DNA of 64,000 nucleotides from Henriciella aquimarina (lineage in GTDB: Bacteria > Pseudomonadota > Alphaproteobacteria > Caulobacterales > Hyphomonadaceae). The first letter of the stretch is position 1. The number at the start of each line of letters is the position of its first letter. The DNA lies in contig NZ_NCST01000061.1 of assembly GCF_002088975.1 (NCBI RefSeq), positions 174,967 to 238,966 of the forward strand, in the 5' to 3' direction. Of this stretch, positions 26,865 through 35,848 are shown one piece after another. A model generated the notes under the pieces. It searched no databases and was not told where the DNA came from. It worked only from the letters and a program-made list of their open reading frames with translations. The position numbers were made by a program, and so were the translations under genes.

Positions 26865-27362
26865 CTATTTCCGGCGGAAGGCGTCGATATTCACGACCGT
26901 GCCGGGCGTATCGTCGCCGGAAGCGCGCTTCTGTTCTTCAGGCTGTGGGTCCGTCGCGGGTGCGGTCGCGCCGGTCGGGCCGACAATGTCCTGGCCGGCC
27001 GCTTTTTCCGGGCGCTCGAAGGAAAGGCCGAAATTCACCGACGGATCGACGAAGCGCGTCATTGCCGCGAACGGGATCGAGAGGTGCTGCGGCACGCCGT
27101 TGAATTTGAGAATCACTTCGAAATGGCCGTCGAAGACTTCGAGGTCCCAGAACTGATGCTGGATGACGATGGTCATCTCGTCTGGAAAGCGTTCGACAAG
27201 GTGCTCGGCCATCTTAACGCCGGGCGCGCGCGTCCGGAACGTAATGTAGAAGTGGTGCTCGCCCGGCGCCGTTTCCTGGCGGGCGGTTTCCCGCAGGGCT
27301 TCGCGCACCACGCCTCGCATGGCTGCCTGTGTTAGTGCTTCATAACCAATATAGTCAGTCAT
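26865..27362 (-). CDS. sspB: SspB, ClpXP adaptor (alphaproteobacterial type)
   Basis: Delivers ssrA-tagged proteins to the ClpXP protease. About 165 residues. The substrate-binding domain (about 20-115) includes HHFYITFRTRAPGVK, MTIVIQHQFWDLEVFD and LSIPFAAMTRFVDPSVNFGL, the last characteristic of SspB. A Pro/Thr/Ala/Glu linker leads to the ClpX-binding tail TVVNIDAFRRK. The start MTDYIGYEALTQAAMRGVV aligns with Caulobacter SspB as I remember it. Two bases separate it from the downstream thioesterase gene. ssrA itself lies 480 bp upstream. Confidence 0.92.
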   Translation of the reverse strand: MTDYIGYEALTQAAMRGVVREALRETARQETAPGEHHFYITFRTRAPGVKMAEHLVERFPDEMTIVIQHQFWDLEVFDGHFEVILKFNGVPQHLSIPFAAMTRFVDPSVNFGLSFERPEKAAGQDIVGPTGATAPATDPQPEEQKRASGDDTPGTVVNIDAFRRK

Positions 27363-27543
27363 CCGGCCCATCCATTTCCCGGCCACCTTTCTAAAGCGCC
27401 AGTCGCAGGGTTCAACTCGCTTCATTCAGAAAGCGAAGGGATTTTAACACGTTCGCTCGCTGACGTTTATACCGCACCGCCATACAAATTTACGGCCATG
27501 CGATCTGTAGGCCCTGCTACAGCATGGTGCGTGCCAGACGGCC

Positions 27544-27735
27544 TCAGGGGTGTTCCGAGGCTTCGGTTTCGTCCTTGCGCCGGGTCGAGGTAACGCCGGT
27601 AATGATGCCGATTCCGGTCAGCACGACCGCGCCGATCGCAACCCATTGGCCCGGGACACCGAGCGTCAGTGCGCCCCAGACGAGGCCGCCGATGAGGATG
27701 ACGAAACCGATAGCGTACAGCGTGAATGATGACAT
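27544..27735 (-). CDS. small membrane protein of unknown function (63 aa)
   Basis: Two predicted transmembrane helices (about 5-25 and 30-50), with GLVWGALTLGVPGQWVAIGA between and within them, and a charged tail RRKDETEASEHP. GGAG lies 7 nt before the ATG. No family is recognised. Between its stop and the sspB start (27363-27543) I see only a short hairpin, TGTAG-CTACA. Confidence 0.65.
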   Translation of the reverse strand: MSSFTLYAIGFVILIGGLVWGALTLGVPGQWVAIGAVVLTGIGIITGVTSTRRKDETEASEHP

Positions 27736-27841
27736 GATGATCTCCAGACTTTGCCTGTGAGAACGCCCATGCGGCGGTTTGCGTTCCGGCCAGGCACAAG
27801 AGCTGCGGGCTTTATACAGGGTATGAGGAAAGATAAGGTGG

Positions 27842-28160
27842 AGGCTTCTGTTGCCAGGCGCCTCCGGGCCCCGCCTGAGGAACTGAAGCCCCAGGAGTTA
27901 GGACGGTAAACCTACCGACCGCTTACGCGGCCATCAGTTCACCTTCAGCAAAGTTGTCATTGGCAACTATGTTGAAATGAGCTTCTAACGGAGCTCGGCC
28001 GGGCGAAAGCATCGTCTTTACACGTCCGTCGATCCTGTTTCGGCCCCATACCGTCCGCCCAATGACCGGGGAATGATTGGTGGAGCCGCCGGGTATCGCA
28101 CCCGGGTCCGAACCGCTTATTACACGTGCGTTTATCGCCATAGTTCCCGAAGGAACACTG
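27842..28160 (-). ncRNA. ssrA: tmRNA, circularly permuted two-piece form
   Basis: Rescues stalled ribosomes. On the minus strand the acceptor piece comes first: a T-arm (GGTTCGGACCCGGGTGCGAT) ending in an encoded CCA at 28078. A 30-nt spacer is then removed in processing. The coding piece starts at 28047 with GGGGCCGAAACAGGATCGAC, the tmRNA hallmark. The 7-bp acceptor stem pairs across the pieces and includes G3-U, the alanine identity element. The tag reads ANDNFAEGELMAA, resume codon GCC at 27964, stop TAA at 27923. A TATATA box at about 28167 lies upstream. Exact 5' and 3' ends are estimates. Confidence 0.93.
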
Positions 28161-28196
28161 TCTATATAGAGGCTCGCCTGCCGCCTTGAAAGGGGG

Positions 28197-29540
28197 TCAG
28201 TGTGTGATCCTGAGATCGGAAATCGAGGCGGCGATGGCACGATAGGCGTCTGTCAGCTCCTCGCCATCCTGCGGGCGGAAGAAGTTCTCGTCGCCGCTGG
28301 CGCAGTATTTCAGGACCTGTTCACCCGCATAGGGCGCCTGGAAGGCGACGGAGTAGATAATGACATCTTCCTCCTTGATATTGTCGCAGAGGGCTTCGGC
28401 CTGGTTGCTGGAACTGTCACTGCCCCACCCCTCGCCCTTGGTGTTGAAGGCCCCGTCGGTCATCAGGATGATCGCCTTGGCAGTGTCGGGCTCGTCATAG
28501 GGGTGTGGTGTCGAGTCTGACGGCCAGATTCCGGCCCAGTTCGGCGAGATCGTATACCAGCCCCAGGCCACGCCGAGATGGCCTGCCGTGTTCCCGCCTG
28601 CCTCCAGGGCATCGATATAATCGTGCAGGGGTTGCTCGTTGCTGGTCAGGGTGAGCGGGGCGGCGTCGCTGCAGCGATAACGATTATAATAGTCATAATA
28701 CCGGTTATAGCTGATCGGCTCCATATAGTTGCCAGGCCCGGGCGCGGTATCGGTATACTCCTCGCTGCCGGTACGTTCGTAGACACAGGTCGAATAATAA
28801 TCCCGTGTTCTGTATTCGTCCCGGTAGTTGTCCCAATAGGTGTCGGTCATGTCTGGCGTTTCGCCTGTCACGGCCTGGAAATAGCTGCCGGCATTGAAGG
28901 AGCCGTTATAGGCCACCATGGACAGACGGATATCGTCTTCCTGGCCGGGTGGCGGGTTTTCCGGGATAAGCGTGTTGACTGCGTCATGCGCGGCGATCTT
29001 CAGGTCGTGGATGCGCGAGCCATCCATGGACCCGGAGACGTCGAAGACAAAAGCGACATCGACCTTGCCAACGCCATACGTCGTCGCCGTCGAGATGCCG
29101 AAGCTCATCTCGTCGATCCCGCCGACAGCAGACAGGGTCGTCGCCATGGAGCATTTGGTGGAGGCCTCGACGTCGATTTCGTCGATCGTCACGACAGGCA
29201 GCTCGCAGTTGAGTCCGCCCTCCGTGGAGCTGAGCGCTGACATATAATATCGCTGCACGATCCCGGCGACGGCTTCCTTGCTGGCGCCTTCACGATAGGC
29301 GCGAGTCCCGGCGATGACCGCGGAATCGAGGGTGTATTGCGCCTTGGCCTTGCGCGAGGTCAGCAGCTGGAAGTCGATAGCGAAGCCCGCCATCAGCGCA
29401 ATCGGCAGGATTGAGAGCGCCAGAAGGACGGCAACCTGGCCCTGGTTGAGCCCCATCAGGTCGCGCACAAGGCCCTTGGCGCCCGGCAGGCGCCAGCGTG
29501 GACGGCTTAACAGCATTGTGGACGGACGTGTCTGCCCCAT
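28197..29540 (-). CDS. TadE/TadG-type protein with von Willebrand factor A domain (1)
   Basis: 447 residues. An N-terminal membrane helix of TadE/TadG type (about 33-56, GQVAVLLALSILPIALMAGF) is followed by a pseudopilin-like segment and a vWA domain. Its metal-binding DVSGSM motif has Asp167, and the domain resumes at IILMTDGAFN and SVAFQAPYAGEQVLKYCASG. A Tyr/Asp-rich insertion interrupts the vWA fold. The ATG at 29540 has AGGAAGGGG upstream. Probably exported and surface-associated, as for Flp-pilus accessory proteins, though no tad cluster is nearby. Confidence 0.82.
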   Translation of the reverse strand: MGQTRPSTMLLSRPRWRLPGAKGLVRDLMGLNQGQVAVLLALSILPIALMAGFAIDFQLLTSRKAKAQYTLDSAVIAGTRAYREGASKEAVAGIVQRYYMSALSSTEGGLNCELPVVTIDEIDVEASTKCSMATTLSAVGGIDEMSFGISTATTYGVGKVDVAFVFDVSGSMDGSRIHDLKIAAHDAVNTLIPENPPPGQEDDIRLSMVAYNGSFNAGSYFQAVTGETPDMTDTYWDNYRDEYRTRDYYSTCVYERTGSEEYTDTAPGPGNYMEPISYNRYYDYYNRYRCSDAAPLTLTSNEQPLHDYIDALEAGGNTAGHLGVAWGWYTISPNWAGIWPSDSTPHPYDEPDTAKAIILMTDGAFNTKGEGWGSDSSSNQAEALCDNIKEEDVIIYSVAFQAPYAGEQVLKYCASGDENFFRPQDGEELTDAYRAIAASISDLRITH

Positions 29541-29616
29541 TGCCCCTTCCTCACTGCCAACAGACGGGCCCAATCATGGGCGCTCCGGGTTTCGGGAGCG
29601 TTCAACGGCGCCGGCG

Positions 29617-29657
29617 AATTAAAGAAAGCCGGTCAGGGCGTGATTAACCCTGACCGG
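29617..29657 (-). terminator. Rho-independent terminator between the two vWA genes
   Basis: Perfect 10-bp inverted repeat CCGGTCAGGG/CCCTGACCGG (29629-29638 and 29648-29657) with a 9-nt loop. On the minus strand it is followed by CTTTCTTTAATT. It lies 28 bp after the stop of the upstream vWA gene, so the two paralogues are likely transcribed separately. Confidence 0.85.
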
Positions 29658-29685
29658 CCGCTTTCACTTGATCGCCAGAAAGCGT

Positions 29686-31200
29686 CTAGTGCGAGATGCG
29701 CAGATCCGAAATGGACGTTGCAATGGCATTGTAGCTTTCCACGAGCTCCTGGCCGTTTTCGGCATTGAAGTAGAACTCCGGACCGGAAGCACAGTAACTC
29801 AGGATGTCCTTGCCCGCCTGTGGGGCCTGGAACGCCACTGTATAGATGATGACATCGTCATTTTTGATCGAGTCACACAGCATGCGGGATTGCTGGGTCG
29901 AAGTGCCTTGGCTGCGATGAAATTCGTTCAGGAATTCACCATCCGTCATGATGATCATTGCCTTGACAACGTCCGGATCGTTCGGGTCGAGGGGGGCGGA
30001 ATTGCCGGTAAAGATGCTGCTCCATTCATGAGAGATCAGGTACCAGCCCCAGGCGATACCCTGGTGGCCGGCCGTGCCGCCGCCCGCCCGCAGGCCATCG
30101 ATATAGTGGTTGATCTGCGTCTTGTTGTGGCTAAGCGCGAAGGGACCGGAATCCGGGCATTCGTCCACGCCGACACGGCTCCAGATGCCGTCTTTTTCTT
30201 CCTCATTATCGTTCCAGACGAGGTGACTGGCCGTGAGATAGGCGTCTCCGTTCTCAGTGTCGCCCTCTTCACGCGCATTGTAGGTACCGGATTCGACGTC
30301 ACGAAGGAGGTCCCACTGCTTCAGAAGCTTGGGGGTCCGGTTCGTGTAGGCATGTTCGCCATCGCGTTCATAGACGCATGTGTCGGCAATCGTCTCTTCA
30401 ACCTCGTCGGTTTTTTCGATGACCCAGCGATCTTGCCATTCATAGCCGCCATAGCACCAGCTTCCCCAGCTTGCGCGGCAAACTCTTACCGGCTTTTTCA
30501 CCGCGCGCGGATTATTGCGGTTGGCGTCTTCGTCGTAATTGTCCACGCCCTGATATGTGCGCCGTTCCCGCAGGCCGGTCACATCCTCGAAGTACTCGCC
30601 CGCATTGACCATGCTGTTATAGGCGATCATCGCGATACGCACGTCGCCGTCACTGGCCGAGCCGGGCTTTGGCAGCAGCGTGTCAGCCGCTTCCTTGGCG
30701 GCATTCTTCAGCTCATAGATCCGGCCATAGCTGTTCATCGAGCCCGAGACGTCGAAGACAAAGGAGACGTCGACGCGGCCCGTGCCGTAGGTGGCAGTGC
30801 TTCTGGTCGTCAGCTTGACCTGGTCACGCCCGATAATGCGGGTCAGCGTGGTCGGCTGGTAGCAGTCGGCCGTGCCTTCGAGTTCTTCCGGCCCGGTGAA
30901 GCGGATCGTCAGCGCATCGCATTCGAACCCGCCCGGCTCGTTGGCCATCATGGCTTCGAAATATTTCCGCGCATGGGCACGCACGGCGCTCTGGTCGTTT
31001 GTGCTCTGCATCATCCGCGCGCCGGCGAGGGTCGCCGAGTCGATGGCATGCTGGATCTTGCCCTTCTTTGAAAAGGCAAGCTGCGTGTCGATGGCAAAGC
31101 CGGCGACAATGACAATCGGGATCAGGCAAAGCGCGAAAATCATGGCCACATTGCCGTGGGCATCGCGACGGAATTTCGATAGGGTCCAGGCGGATTTCAT
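29686..31200 (-). CDS. TadE/TadG-type protein with von Willebrand factor A domain (2)
   Basis: 504-residue paralogue of the next gene downstream, with the same plan. A TadE/TadG-like N-terminal helix (about 18-38, ALCLIPIVIVAGFAIDTQ) precedes a vWA domain with DVSGSM (Asp150), MIIMTDGEF and SFVFD. A long charged insertion (about 225-340) contains several Cys and Trp. Both proteins end in the same pattern, IATSISDLRISH versus IAASISDLRITH. GGAG lies 9 nt before the ATG at 31200; the longer frame to 31239 lacks a ribosome site. Confidence 0.82.
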   Translation of the reverse strand: MKSAWTLSKFRRDAHGNVAMIFALCLIPIVIVAGFAIDTQLAFSKKGKIQHAIDSATLAGARMMQSTNDQSAVRAHARKYFEAMMANEPGGFECDALTIRFTGPEELEGTADCYQPTTLTRIIGRDQVKLTTRSTATYGTGRVDVSFVFDVSGSMNSYGRIYELKNAAKEAADTLLPKPGSASDGDVRIAMIAYNSMVNAGEYFEDVTGLRERRTYQGVDNYDEDANRNNPRAVKKPVRVCRASWGSWCYGGYEWQDRWVIEKTDEVEETIADTCVYERDGEHAYTNRTPKLLKQWDLLRDVESGTYNAREEGDTENGDAYLTASHLVWNDNEEEKDGIWSRVGVDECPDSGPFALSHNKTQINHYIDGLRAGGGTAGHQGIAWGWYLISHEWSSIFTGNSAPLDPNDPDVVKAMIIMTDGEFLNEFHRSQGTSTQQSRMLCDSIKNDDVIIYTVAFQAPQAGKDILSYCASGPEFYFNAENGQELVESYNAIATSISDLRISH

Positions 31201-31385
31201 GGCGCTAGGCTCCAGACATGGTTTCTCAATCTGGGACACCCTTAACGCAATCGCGTTTAGGTCTGATTGGAGCCGGTGCGTGAGTTTCGTGTTTACGGTT
31301 TACCGTCCGTTAAGAGGCGAAAGCCGTTCCGGGCTGGTTGGGAATGCTGGACACGGGCGCCAGACTCGGCAAATGTCGCTCCATC

Positions 31386-32180
31386 ATGAAGCAGTATCTC
31401 GATCTTCTTCAGGACGTCCTCGACAACGGTGTCGCGCGCGGCGACCGCACCGGGACGGGGACGCTCGGTGTCTTTGGCAGGCAGATGCGGTTCGACCTGG
31501 CCGACAGCTTTCCTCTGCTGACGACCAAGAAGCTGCACCTGCGCTCCATCATCCATGAACTGCTCTGGTTCCTGAAAGGCGATACCAACATCGCCTACCT
31601 CAAGGAAAACGGCGTCTCGATCTGGGATGAGTGGGCAGACGAGAACGGCGATCTCGGGCCCGTCTATGGCAAGCAGTGGCGCTCCTGGGTCGGCCCGGAC
31701 GGGCAGACCATCGACCAGATCGAATGGGTGCTGAACGAGATCCGGACCAATCCGAATTCGCGCCGCCTTGTCGTGTCGGCCTGGAACCCGGCGGATGTGA
31801 ACGAGATGGCGCTGCCGCCCTGTCACTGCCTGTTCCAGTTCCATGTGGCCGAAGGCCGGCTCAGCTGCCAGCTTTACCAGCGCTCGGCCGATATCTTTCT
31901 TGGCGTGCCGTTCAACATCGCCTCCTATGCGCTGCTGACCATGATGATGGCGCGGGCAACAGGGCTTGAGCCCGGCGAGTTCATCCACACGCTGGGCGAT
32001 GCGCACCTTTATTCGAACCATATCGAGCAGGCGAAGTTGCAGCTGACACGCACACCGCTCGCTCCGCCGCGCATGATCCTCAATCCGGAGAAGACCGATC
32101 TCTTCTCATGGAGCTATGAGGACTTCGAACTCGTAGGTTACGAGGCCCACAAGCACATCAAGGCCCCGGTGGCGGTGTAA
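31386..32180 (+). CDS. thyA: thymidylate synthase
   Basis: Methylates dUMP to dTMP using methylene-tetrahydrofolate. The 264-residue length equals E. coli ThyA. The catalytic Cys146 lies in [11 protein letters not shown]. The nucleotide site [20 protein letters not shown] and the start [15 protein letters not shown] are canonical. The dihydrofolate reductase that recycles its product is encoded 1.8 kb downstream, but not in the same transcript because two minus-strand genes intervene. Confidence 0.96.
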   Translation: MKQYLDLLQDVLDNGVARGDRTGTGTLGVFGRQMRFDLADSFPLLTTKKLHLRSIIHELLWFLKGDTNIAYLKENGVSIWDEWADENGDLGPVYGKQWRSWVGPDGQTIDQIEWVLNEIRTNPNSRRLVVSAWNPADVNEMALPPCHCLFQFHVAEGRLSCQLYQRSADIFLGVPFNIASYALLTMMMARATGLEPGEFIHTLGDAHLYSNHIEQAKLQLTRTPLAPPRMILNPEKTDLFSWSYEDFELVGYEAHKHIKAPVAV

Positions 32181-32209
32181 GCTAGGTGGCGCCGGACAAG
32201 GCATGGCCG

Positions 32210-32245
32210 TCATCCCCGCCTCTCTATCGACTGGCCGGGATGACG
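32210..32245. terminator. possible bidirectional terminator between thyA and SDR gene
   Basis: Inverted repeat GTCATCCC/GGGATGAC (8 bp, 32210-32217 and 32238-32245) with a 20-nt loop, between convergent genes. The + strand continues ACGACACTTTTGC. The T run is weak and the sequence resembles a dispersed repeat, so the assignment is tentative. Confidence 0.4.
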
Positions 32246-32264
32246 ACACTTTTGCTCTCACCGA

Positions 32265-33050
32265 TTAGCGCGGCGCCATGCGGATCGAGCCGTCGAGCCG
32301 GAAATTGTGGCCATTGAGATAGGTGTTCCGCGCGATCTCGAGCGCCAGCGATCCGAACTCTTCCGGATTGCCGAGCCGCTTGGGGAAGGGGACGGACGCG
32401 GCCAGGCTGTCCAGAACCTTCTGTGGGGCCCCGAGCATGAGCGGGGTCGCGAATATGCCCGGCATGATCGAGTTCACACGGATGCCGATATCCATGAGGT
32501 CGCGCGCCATGGGCAGAACCAGACCGTTCACGCCCGCCTTGCACGAGCCATAGATGACCTGGCCGATCTGCGCATCCTGCGCGGCGACAGAGGCAGTGAG
32601 AGTGATACATCCACGCTCGCCATCCTCATTGAGCGCTTCGGAATTCGCCATGCCAAGTGCTGACATGGAGGCAATGCGGTAGGAGGCGACGAGGATGCCC
32701 TGCGCGCCGCGATCATACATCTCCGTCGGTGTGCGCTTGTATTTCATCGTTTCCTTGTCGAAGGAGAGCGTCTTGCCCCGGCCCGATGTCATGGCGCAAT
32801 GAACCGTGATCCGCTCCTGGCCATGAGCGGCGCGGGCTTTCTCGAAGCCGGCCTCGCAGGAAGCCTCGTCGAGAATGTCCACTTTGCAGAAGATGCCGCC
32901 GATGGATTTGGCGACCTCTTCGCCTTTCTCTTCCTGGATGTCGAAGATGGCGACCTTCACGCCATGATCCGCCAGGGCCTCCGCGGTGGCGCGGCCAAGG
33001 CCGGAAGCGCCGCCGGTGACGATGGCTGGTGTGTCTGGACCGAGTTTCAT
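32265..33050 (-). CDS. SDR family oxidoreductase (3-hydroxyacyl-CoA dehydrogenase-like)
   Basis: 261-residue short-chain dehydrogenase. The NAD-binding TGGASGLGRATAEAL is near residue 12 and FDIQEEKG follows the second strand. The active-site Tyr/Lys pair lies in IYGSCKAGVNGLVLPMARDL and the C-terminal GHNFRLDGSIRM closes the fold. The overall layout resembles type-2 hydroxyacyl-CoA dehydrogenases (HSD10-like), whose role is beta-oxidation. An unusual segment, HCAMTSGRGKTLSFDKETMK, replaces the usual NNAG. Confidence 0.85.
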   Translation of the reverse strand: MKLGPDTPAIVTGGASGLGRATAEALADHGVKVAIFDIQEEKGEEVAKSIGGIFCKVDILDEASCEAGFEKARAAHGQERITVHCAMTSGRGKTLSFDKETMKYKRTPTEMYDRGAQGILVASYRIASMSALGMANSEALNEDGERGCITLTASVAAQDAQIGQVIYGSCKAGVNGLVLPMARDLMDIGIRVNSIMPGIFATPLMLGAPQKVLDSLAASVPFPKRLGNPEEFGSLALEIARNTYLNGHNFRLDGSIRMAPR

Positions 33051-33121
33051 TGGATATCCTCCCTTTGTCTTGTGACCGGGACGATAGCCGATTGAATCGG
33101 GCTGCGAAGTGTGCCGTCGGG

Positions 33122-33826
33122 TCAGCTCCGGTTGGTGGCCGGTGTGTAACCGTCATCGTCATAGGGATCGATCTGGCCGGCATCCTCGCGCCGCCGGATC
33201 AGCCAGGAGACGAGAACGGCGCCGATCATCTTGCCGATGATGAAGACGACCCAGTTGGCCGGATGCAGCATGTTGCCGGGCTCATCCCCCAGCCGGATCT
33301 GGCGCGCAAGGTCGGCACCATAGAGGAAAATCGTGGTATCGACCGGGGCGGCGACCGCGCTGGAGAGAATGATTCGGGTGGAAAGCCGGTATTTGGTGAA
33401 CGTGTAGATCAACCAGTCCGTGATCTCGGAAATGGCGAAGGCGATCCCCGAGGCCAGCGCGATAACTGGCCATGCATAGTAGAACGACCAGGCAATCGCC
33501 AACGCCATGACGACCAGAACCTTGTGACCCATGCCGCGCTGGACGAAATCCCGGAACACGAAAACCAGCCCGGTTACAACAGTGAGGGGGTGAATCTCGA
33601 TTCCCTGCCGGAAGGTTTCGTTCGGCGGCAGCAGTATGAAGCTTTCCACAATCCCGAAAGACCAGTTCAGGAATGGGATGGTTGCGAAGTACAGGAAGGC
33701 CCAGAAACGGCCACCAAAAGAGTAAATAAGAATGGCCGTTACCATAAGGCCAATCAATACTTCTTCTTTATTCGTTGGCCGGCCATTGGTTATCGCGCCG
33801 ATCAAACCATCCCAAAGTTCCATCAT
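33122..33826 (-). CDS. VUT family membrane protein (putative queuosine precursor transporter)
   Basis: 234 residues with six or seven predicted helices. ASGIAFAISEITDWLIYTF and the run RIILSSAVAAPVDTTIFLYG match the VUT/YhhQ family (DUF165), some members of which import queuosine precursors. Here the helices are embedded in a longer protein with a charged C-terminal tail ending in DPYDDDGYTPATNRS. The match to VUT is by pattern in the second half only. Confidence 0.68.
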   Translation of the reverse strand: MMELWDGLIGAITNGRPTNKEEVLIGLMVTAILIYSFGGRFWAFLYFATIPFLNWSFGIVESFILLPPNETFRQGIEIHPLTVVTGLVFVFRDFVQRGMGHKVLVVMALAIAWSFYYAWPVIALASGIAFAISEITDWLIYTFTKYRLSTRIILSSAVAAPVDTTIFLYGADLARQIRLGDEPGNMLHPANWVVFIIGKMIGAVLVSWLIRRREDAGQIDPYDDDGYTPATNRS

Positions 33827-33948
33827 GAATTGAATTTTTCCTGTCTGAAACCAGCACTATTGATCTGGGTTAAATCACCGACCTAGATAGGTCATGGGGG
33901 CGAAGAGAAAACCGCGATAGACGGGATGGGAAAGCAAGAGGACTTGGT

Positions 33949-34473
33949 ATGGAAGGATCTGTAAAGCTGTCGATGATCGTTGCGCGGTCGCGAAACGGCA
34001 TCATTGGCAGAGATGGAGGCCTTCCCTGGAAGCTGTCCGACGATCTCAAATTTTTCAAGCGGACCACGATGGGCCACCCGATCATCATGGGGCGGCACAC
34101 TTGGGAAAGCCTTCCGCGTAAGCCTCTGCCGGGCCGCCAGAATATCGTCATCTCGAAGGACTGGGCCTATGCCGCCATCGGCGCGCGCGTCTATTCCAAC
34201 CTGAACGCCGCGATCAATGCCGCCAAGGCCATTGCCAACAAGGATGGGGTGGAAGAGGTTTTCATCATTGGCGGCCAGTCCCTGTTCGAGCGGGCCATGC
34301 CGCTGACCGATATCCTCTATATCAGCGAGGTGGATGCCGAGATTGACGGCGATGTCTCGTTCCCCGGTTTTGACGAAAGCGAGTTCGAGGAGGTAGCGAC
34401 GAGCCGTTTCGAGGCCGGCGAGCGCAATGAGTATCCCTTTACCCTGCGCGTCCTCCAGCGCGTGCAGGATTAA
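33949..34473 (+). CDS. folA: dihydrofolate reductase
   Basis: NADPH-dependent reduction of dihydrofolate. 174 residues. IVARSRNGIIGRDGGLPWKL, with the catalytic Asp32 just after, PIIMGRHTWESL and VFIIGGQSLFERAM are canonical. The N-terminal extension MEGSVK is short and normal. It probably cooperates with ThyA encoded nearby. Confidence 0.95.
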   Translation: MEGSVKLSMIVARSRNGIIGRDGGLPWKLSDDLKFFKRTTMGHPIIMGRHTWESLPRKPLPGRQNIVISKDWAYAAIGARVYSNLNAAINAAKAIANKDGVEEVFIIGGQSLFERAMPLTDILYISEVDAEIDGDVSFPGFDESEFEEVATSRFEAGERNEYPFTLRVLQRVQD

Positions 34474-34572
34474 AGCCGGAAACCTGTCTCGCCTTCCCCT
34501 ACGGCCCCGCTTGAAAGGCCTCTGTCAGCGCGCAACAGTCCCCGTCAAAACCAGACGGAAGGGAGTTGCGCC

Positions 34573-35481
34573 ATGGATTTCGAGGTGGTCACGGAAGGCT
34601 TGCGGTTTCCGGAAGGCCCGGTCGTCATGTCGGACGGCTCGGTCATTGTTGTCGAGATCGAGAGCAAGAAGATCACGCGCTGCTGGGGCGACGGCAAGAA
34701 AGAGGTGATTGCCGAGCCGGGCGGCGGGCCGAACGGTCTCGCCATCGGCCCGGACGGGGCGCTCTGGTGCACCAATAATGGCGGTTTCATCTATCATGAA
34801 CGCGACGGATTGCTGATCCCCGGCCATGCCCCGGAAGACTATTCCGGCGGCCGGATCGAGCGCATCGACCTGTCGACCGGAAAGGTCGAGGTCGTCGCGA
34901 CCCATTGCGGGGACCGCCCCCTGAAAGGCCCGAACGACCTCGTTTTCGACAAAGCGGGCAATCTCTACTTCACCGATCTCGGCAAGAGCTATGACAATTA
35001 TCGCGACACGGGCGGGGTCTATTTCATGCCTGCCGGCTCGGACAAGGTGCAGGAACTCGACTACAACCAGATATCGCCGAATGGCATCGGCCTCTCGCCG
35101 GATGAGAACACGGTCTATTTCGCCGACACGATGACCGCGCGCGTCTGGGCCTATGACCTGGAAAGCCCGGGCGTTGCGAAACAGGCAGGGCCGTTCACGA
35201 CCGGCCGGCTCCTCGCCGGCATGCCGGACCTTCGCTATTTCGACAGCCTCGCCATTTCAGCCGCCGGCAATGTCTGCGTGGCGACCATTCTGCAGGGCGG
35301 CATCACCACTGTGCAGCCGGACGGCCAGCACTCGCACATCCCTTTCCCCGACCCGTTCGTGACGAACATCGCGTTCGGCGGCGAGGACATGATGGATGCC
35401 TGGGTGACGCTGTCGGGCACCGGCAAGCTCATCAAGTGCCGCTGGCCGGAGGCGGGCCTGAAGCTGAACTTCAATGCCTGA
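34573..35481 (+). CDS. SMP-30/gluconolactonase family protein
   Basis: 302-residue six-bladed beta-propeller. Calcium-site residues are suggested by Glu near LRFPEGPVV, GPNDLVFDKAGNLYFTDLG and SPNGIGLSPDENTVYFADT. Family members hydrolyse sugar lactones, including gluconolactone. The gene is monocistronic here, far from the Entner-Doudoroff cluster. Substrate unknown. The ATG at 34573 is preceded by GGAAGGGAG. Confidence 0.88.
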   Translation: MDFEVVTEGLRFPEGPVVMSDGSVIVVEIESKKITRCWGDGKKEVIAEPGGGPNGLAIGPDGALWCTNNGGFIYHERDGLLIPGHAPEDYSGGRIERIDLSTGKVEVVATHCGDRPLKGPNDLVFDKAGNLYFTDLGKSYDNYRDTGGVYFMPAGSDKVQELDYNQISPNGIGLSPDENTVYFADTMTARVWAYDLESPGVAKQAGPFTTGRLLAGMPDLRYFDSLAISAAGNVCVATILQGGITTVQPDGQHSHIPFPDPFVTNIAFGGEDMMDAWVTLSGTGKLIKCRWPEAGLKLNFNA

Positions 35482-35496
35482 CGGCGCGTCGGCCCC

Positions 35497-35841
35497 TTAG
35501 GGGTGCGGGGCCGGGAAGCCGTGGCGTTCAGAGAGCGCTGCCAGAATGGCGTCCCGGTCATTGATGAAGGCGCGGCCTTCAAACGTGCCCGACTGGTGCG
35601 CTGAGGTTTCGCCTTCTGCCAGAAGCAGCATCGGCAGGGACTGATTGTCCTCTCCCACCACGGCGACCACGTCCTTGCGCGGGCGGGGCCAATCGACCCG
35701 CCGGACATCCAGCTTTTTGGCCAGCTCCGGGAAGGACGCCAGCACCCCTTCAACCATCGCGCAGGGCGGACAATAGAATGTCTCGCCGGGATAGTCGGGG
35801 TCTTCGCCGGGCTTCAGCAGGTAGAGTACATCGTGGCTCAT
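35497..35841 (-). CDS. DUF3088 thioredoxin-like protein
   Basis: 114 residues. It opens with the DUF3088 pattern VLYLLKPGEDPDYPGETFYC and has a CPPC pair (Cys24, Cys27) where a thioredoxin-like redox motif would sit. It starts 7 bp after the mrp stop, so it is likely co-expressed with that Fe-S carrier gene. Redox activity is inference. Confidence 0.78.
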   Translation of the reverse strand: MSHDVLYLLKPGEDPDYPGETFYCPPCAMVEGVLASFPELAKKLDVRRVDWPRPRKDVVAVVGEDNQSLPMLLLAEGETSAHQSGTFEGRAFINDRDAILAALSERHGFPAPHP

Positions 35842-35848
35842 CGGTGGT

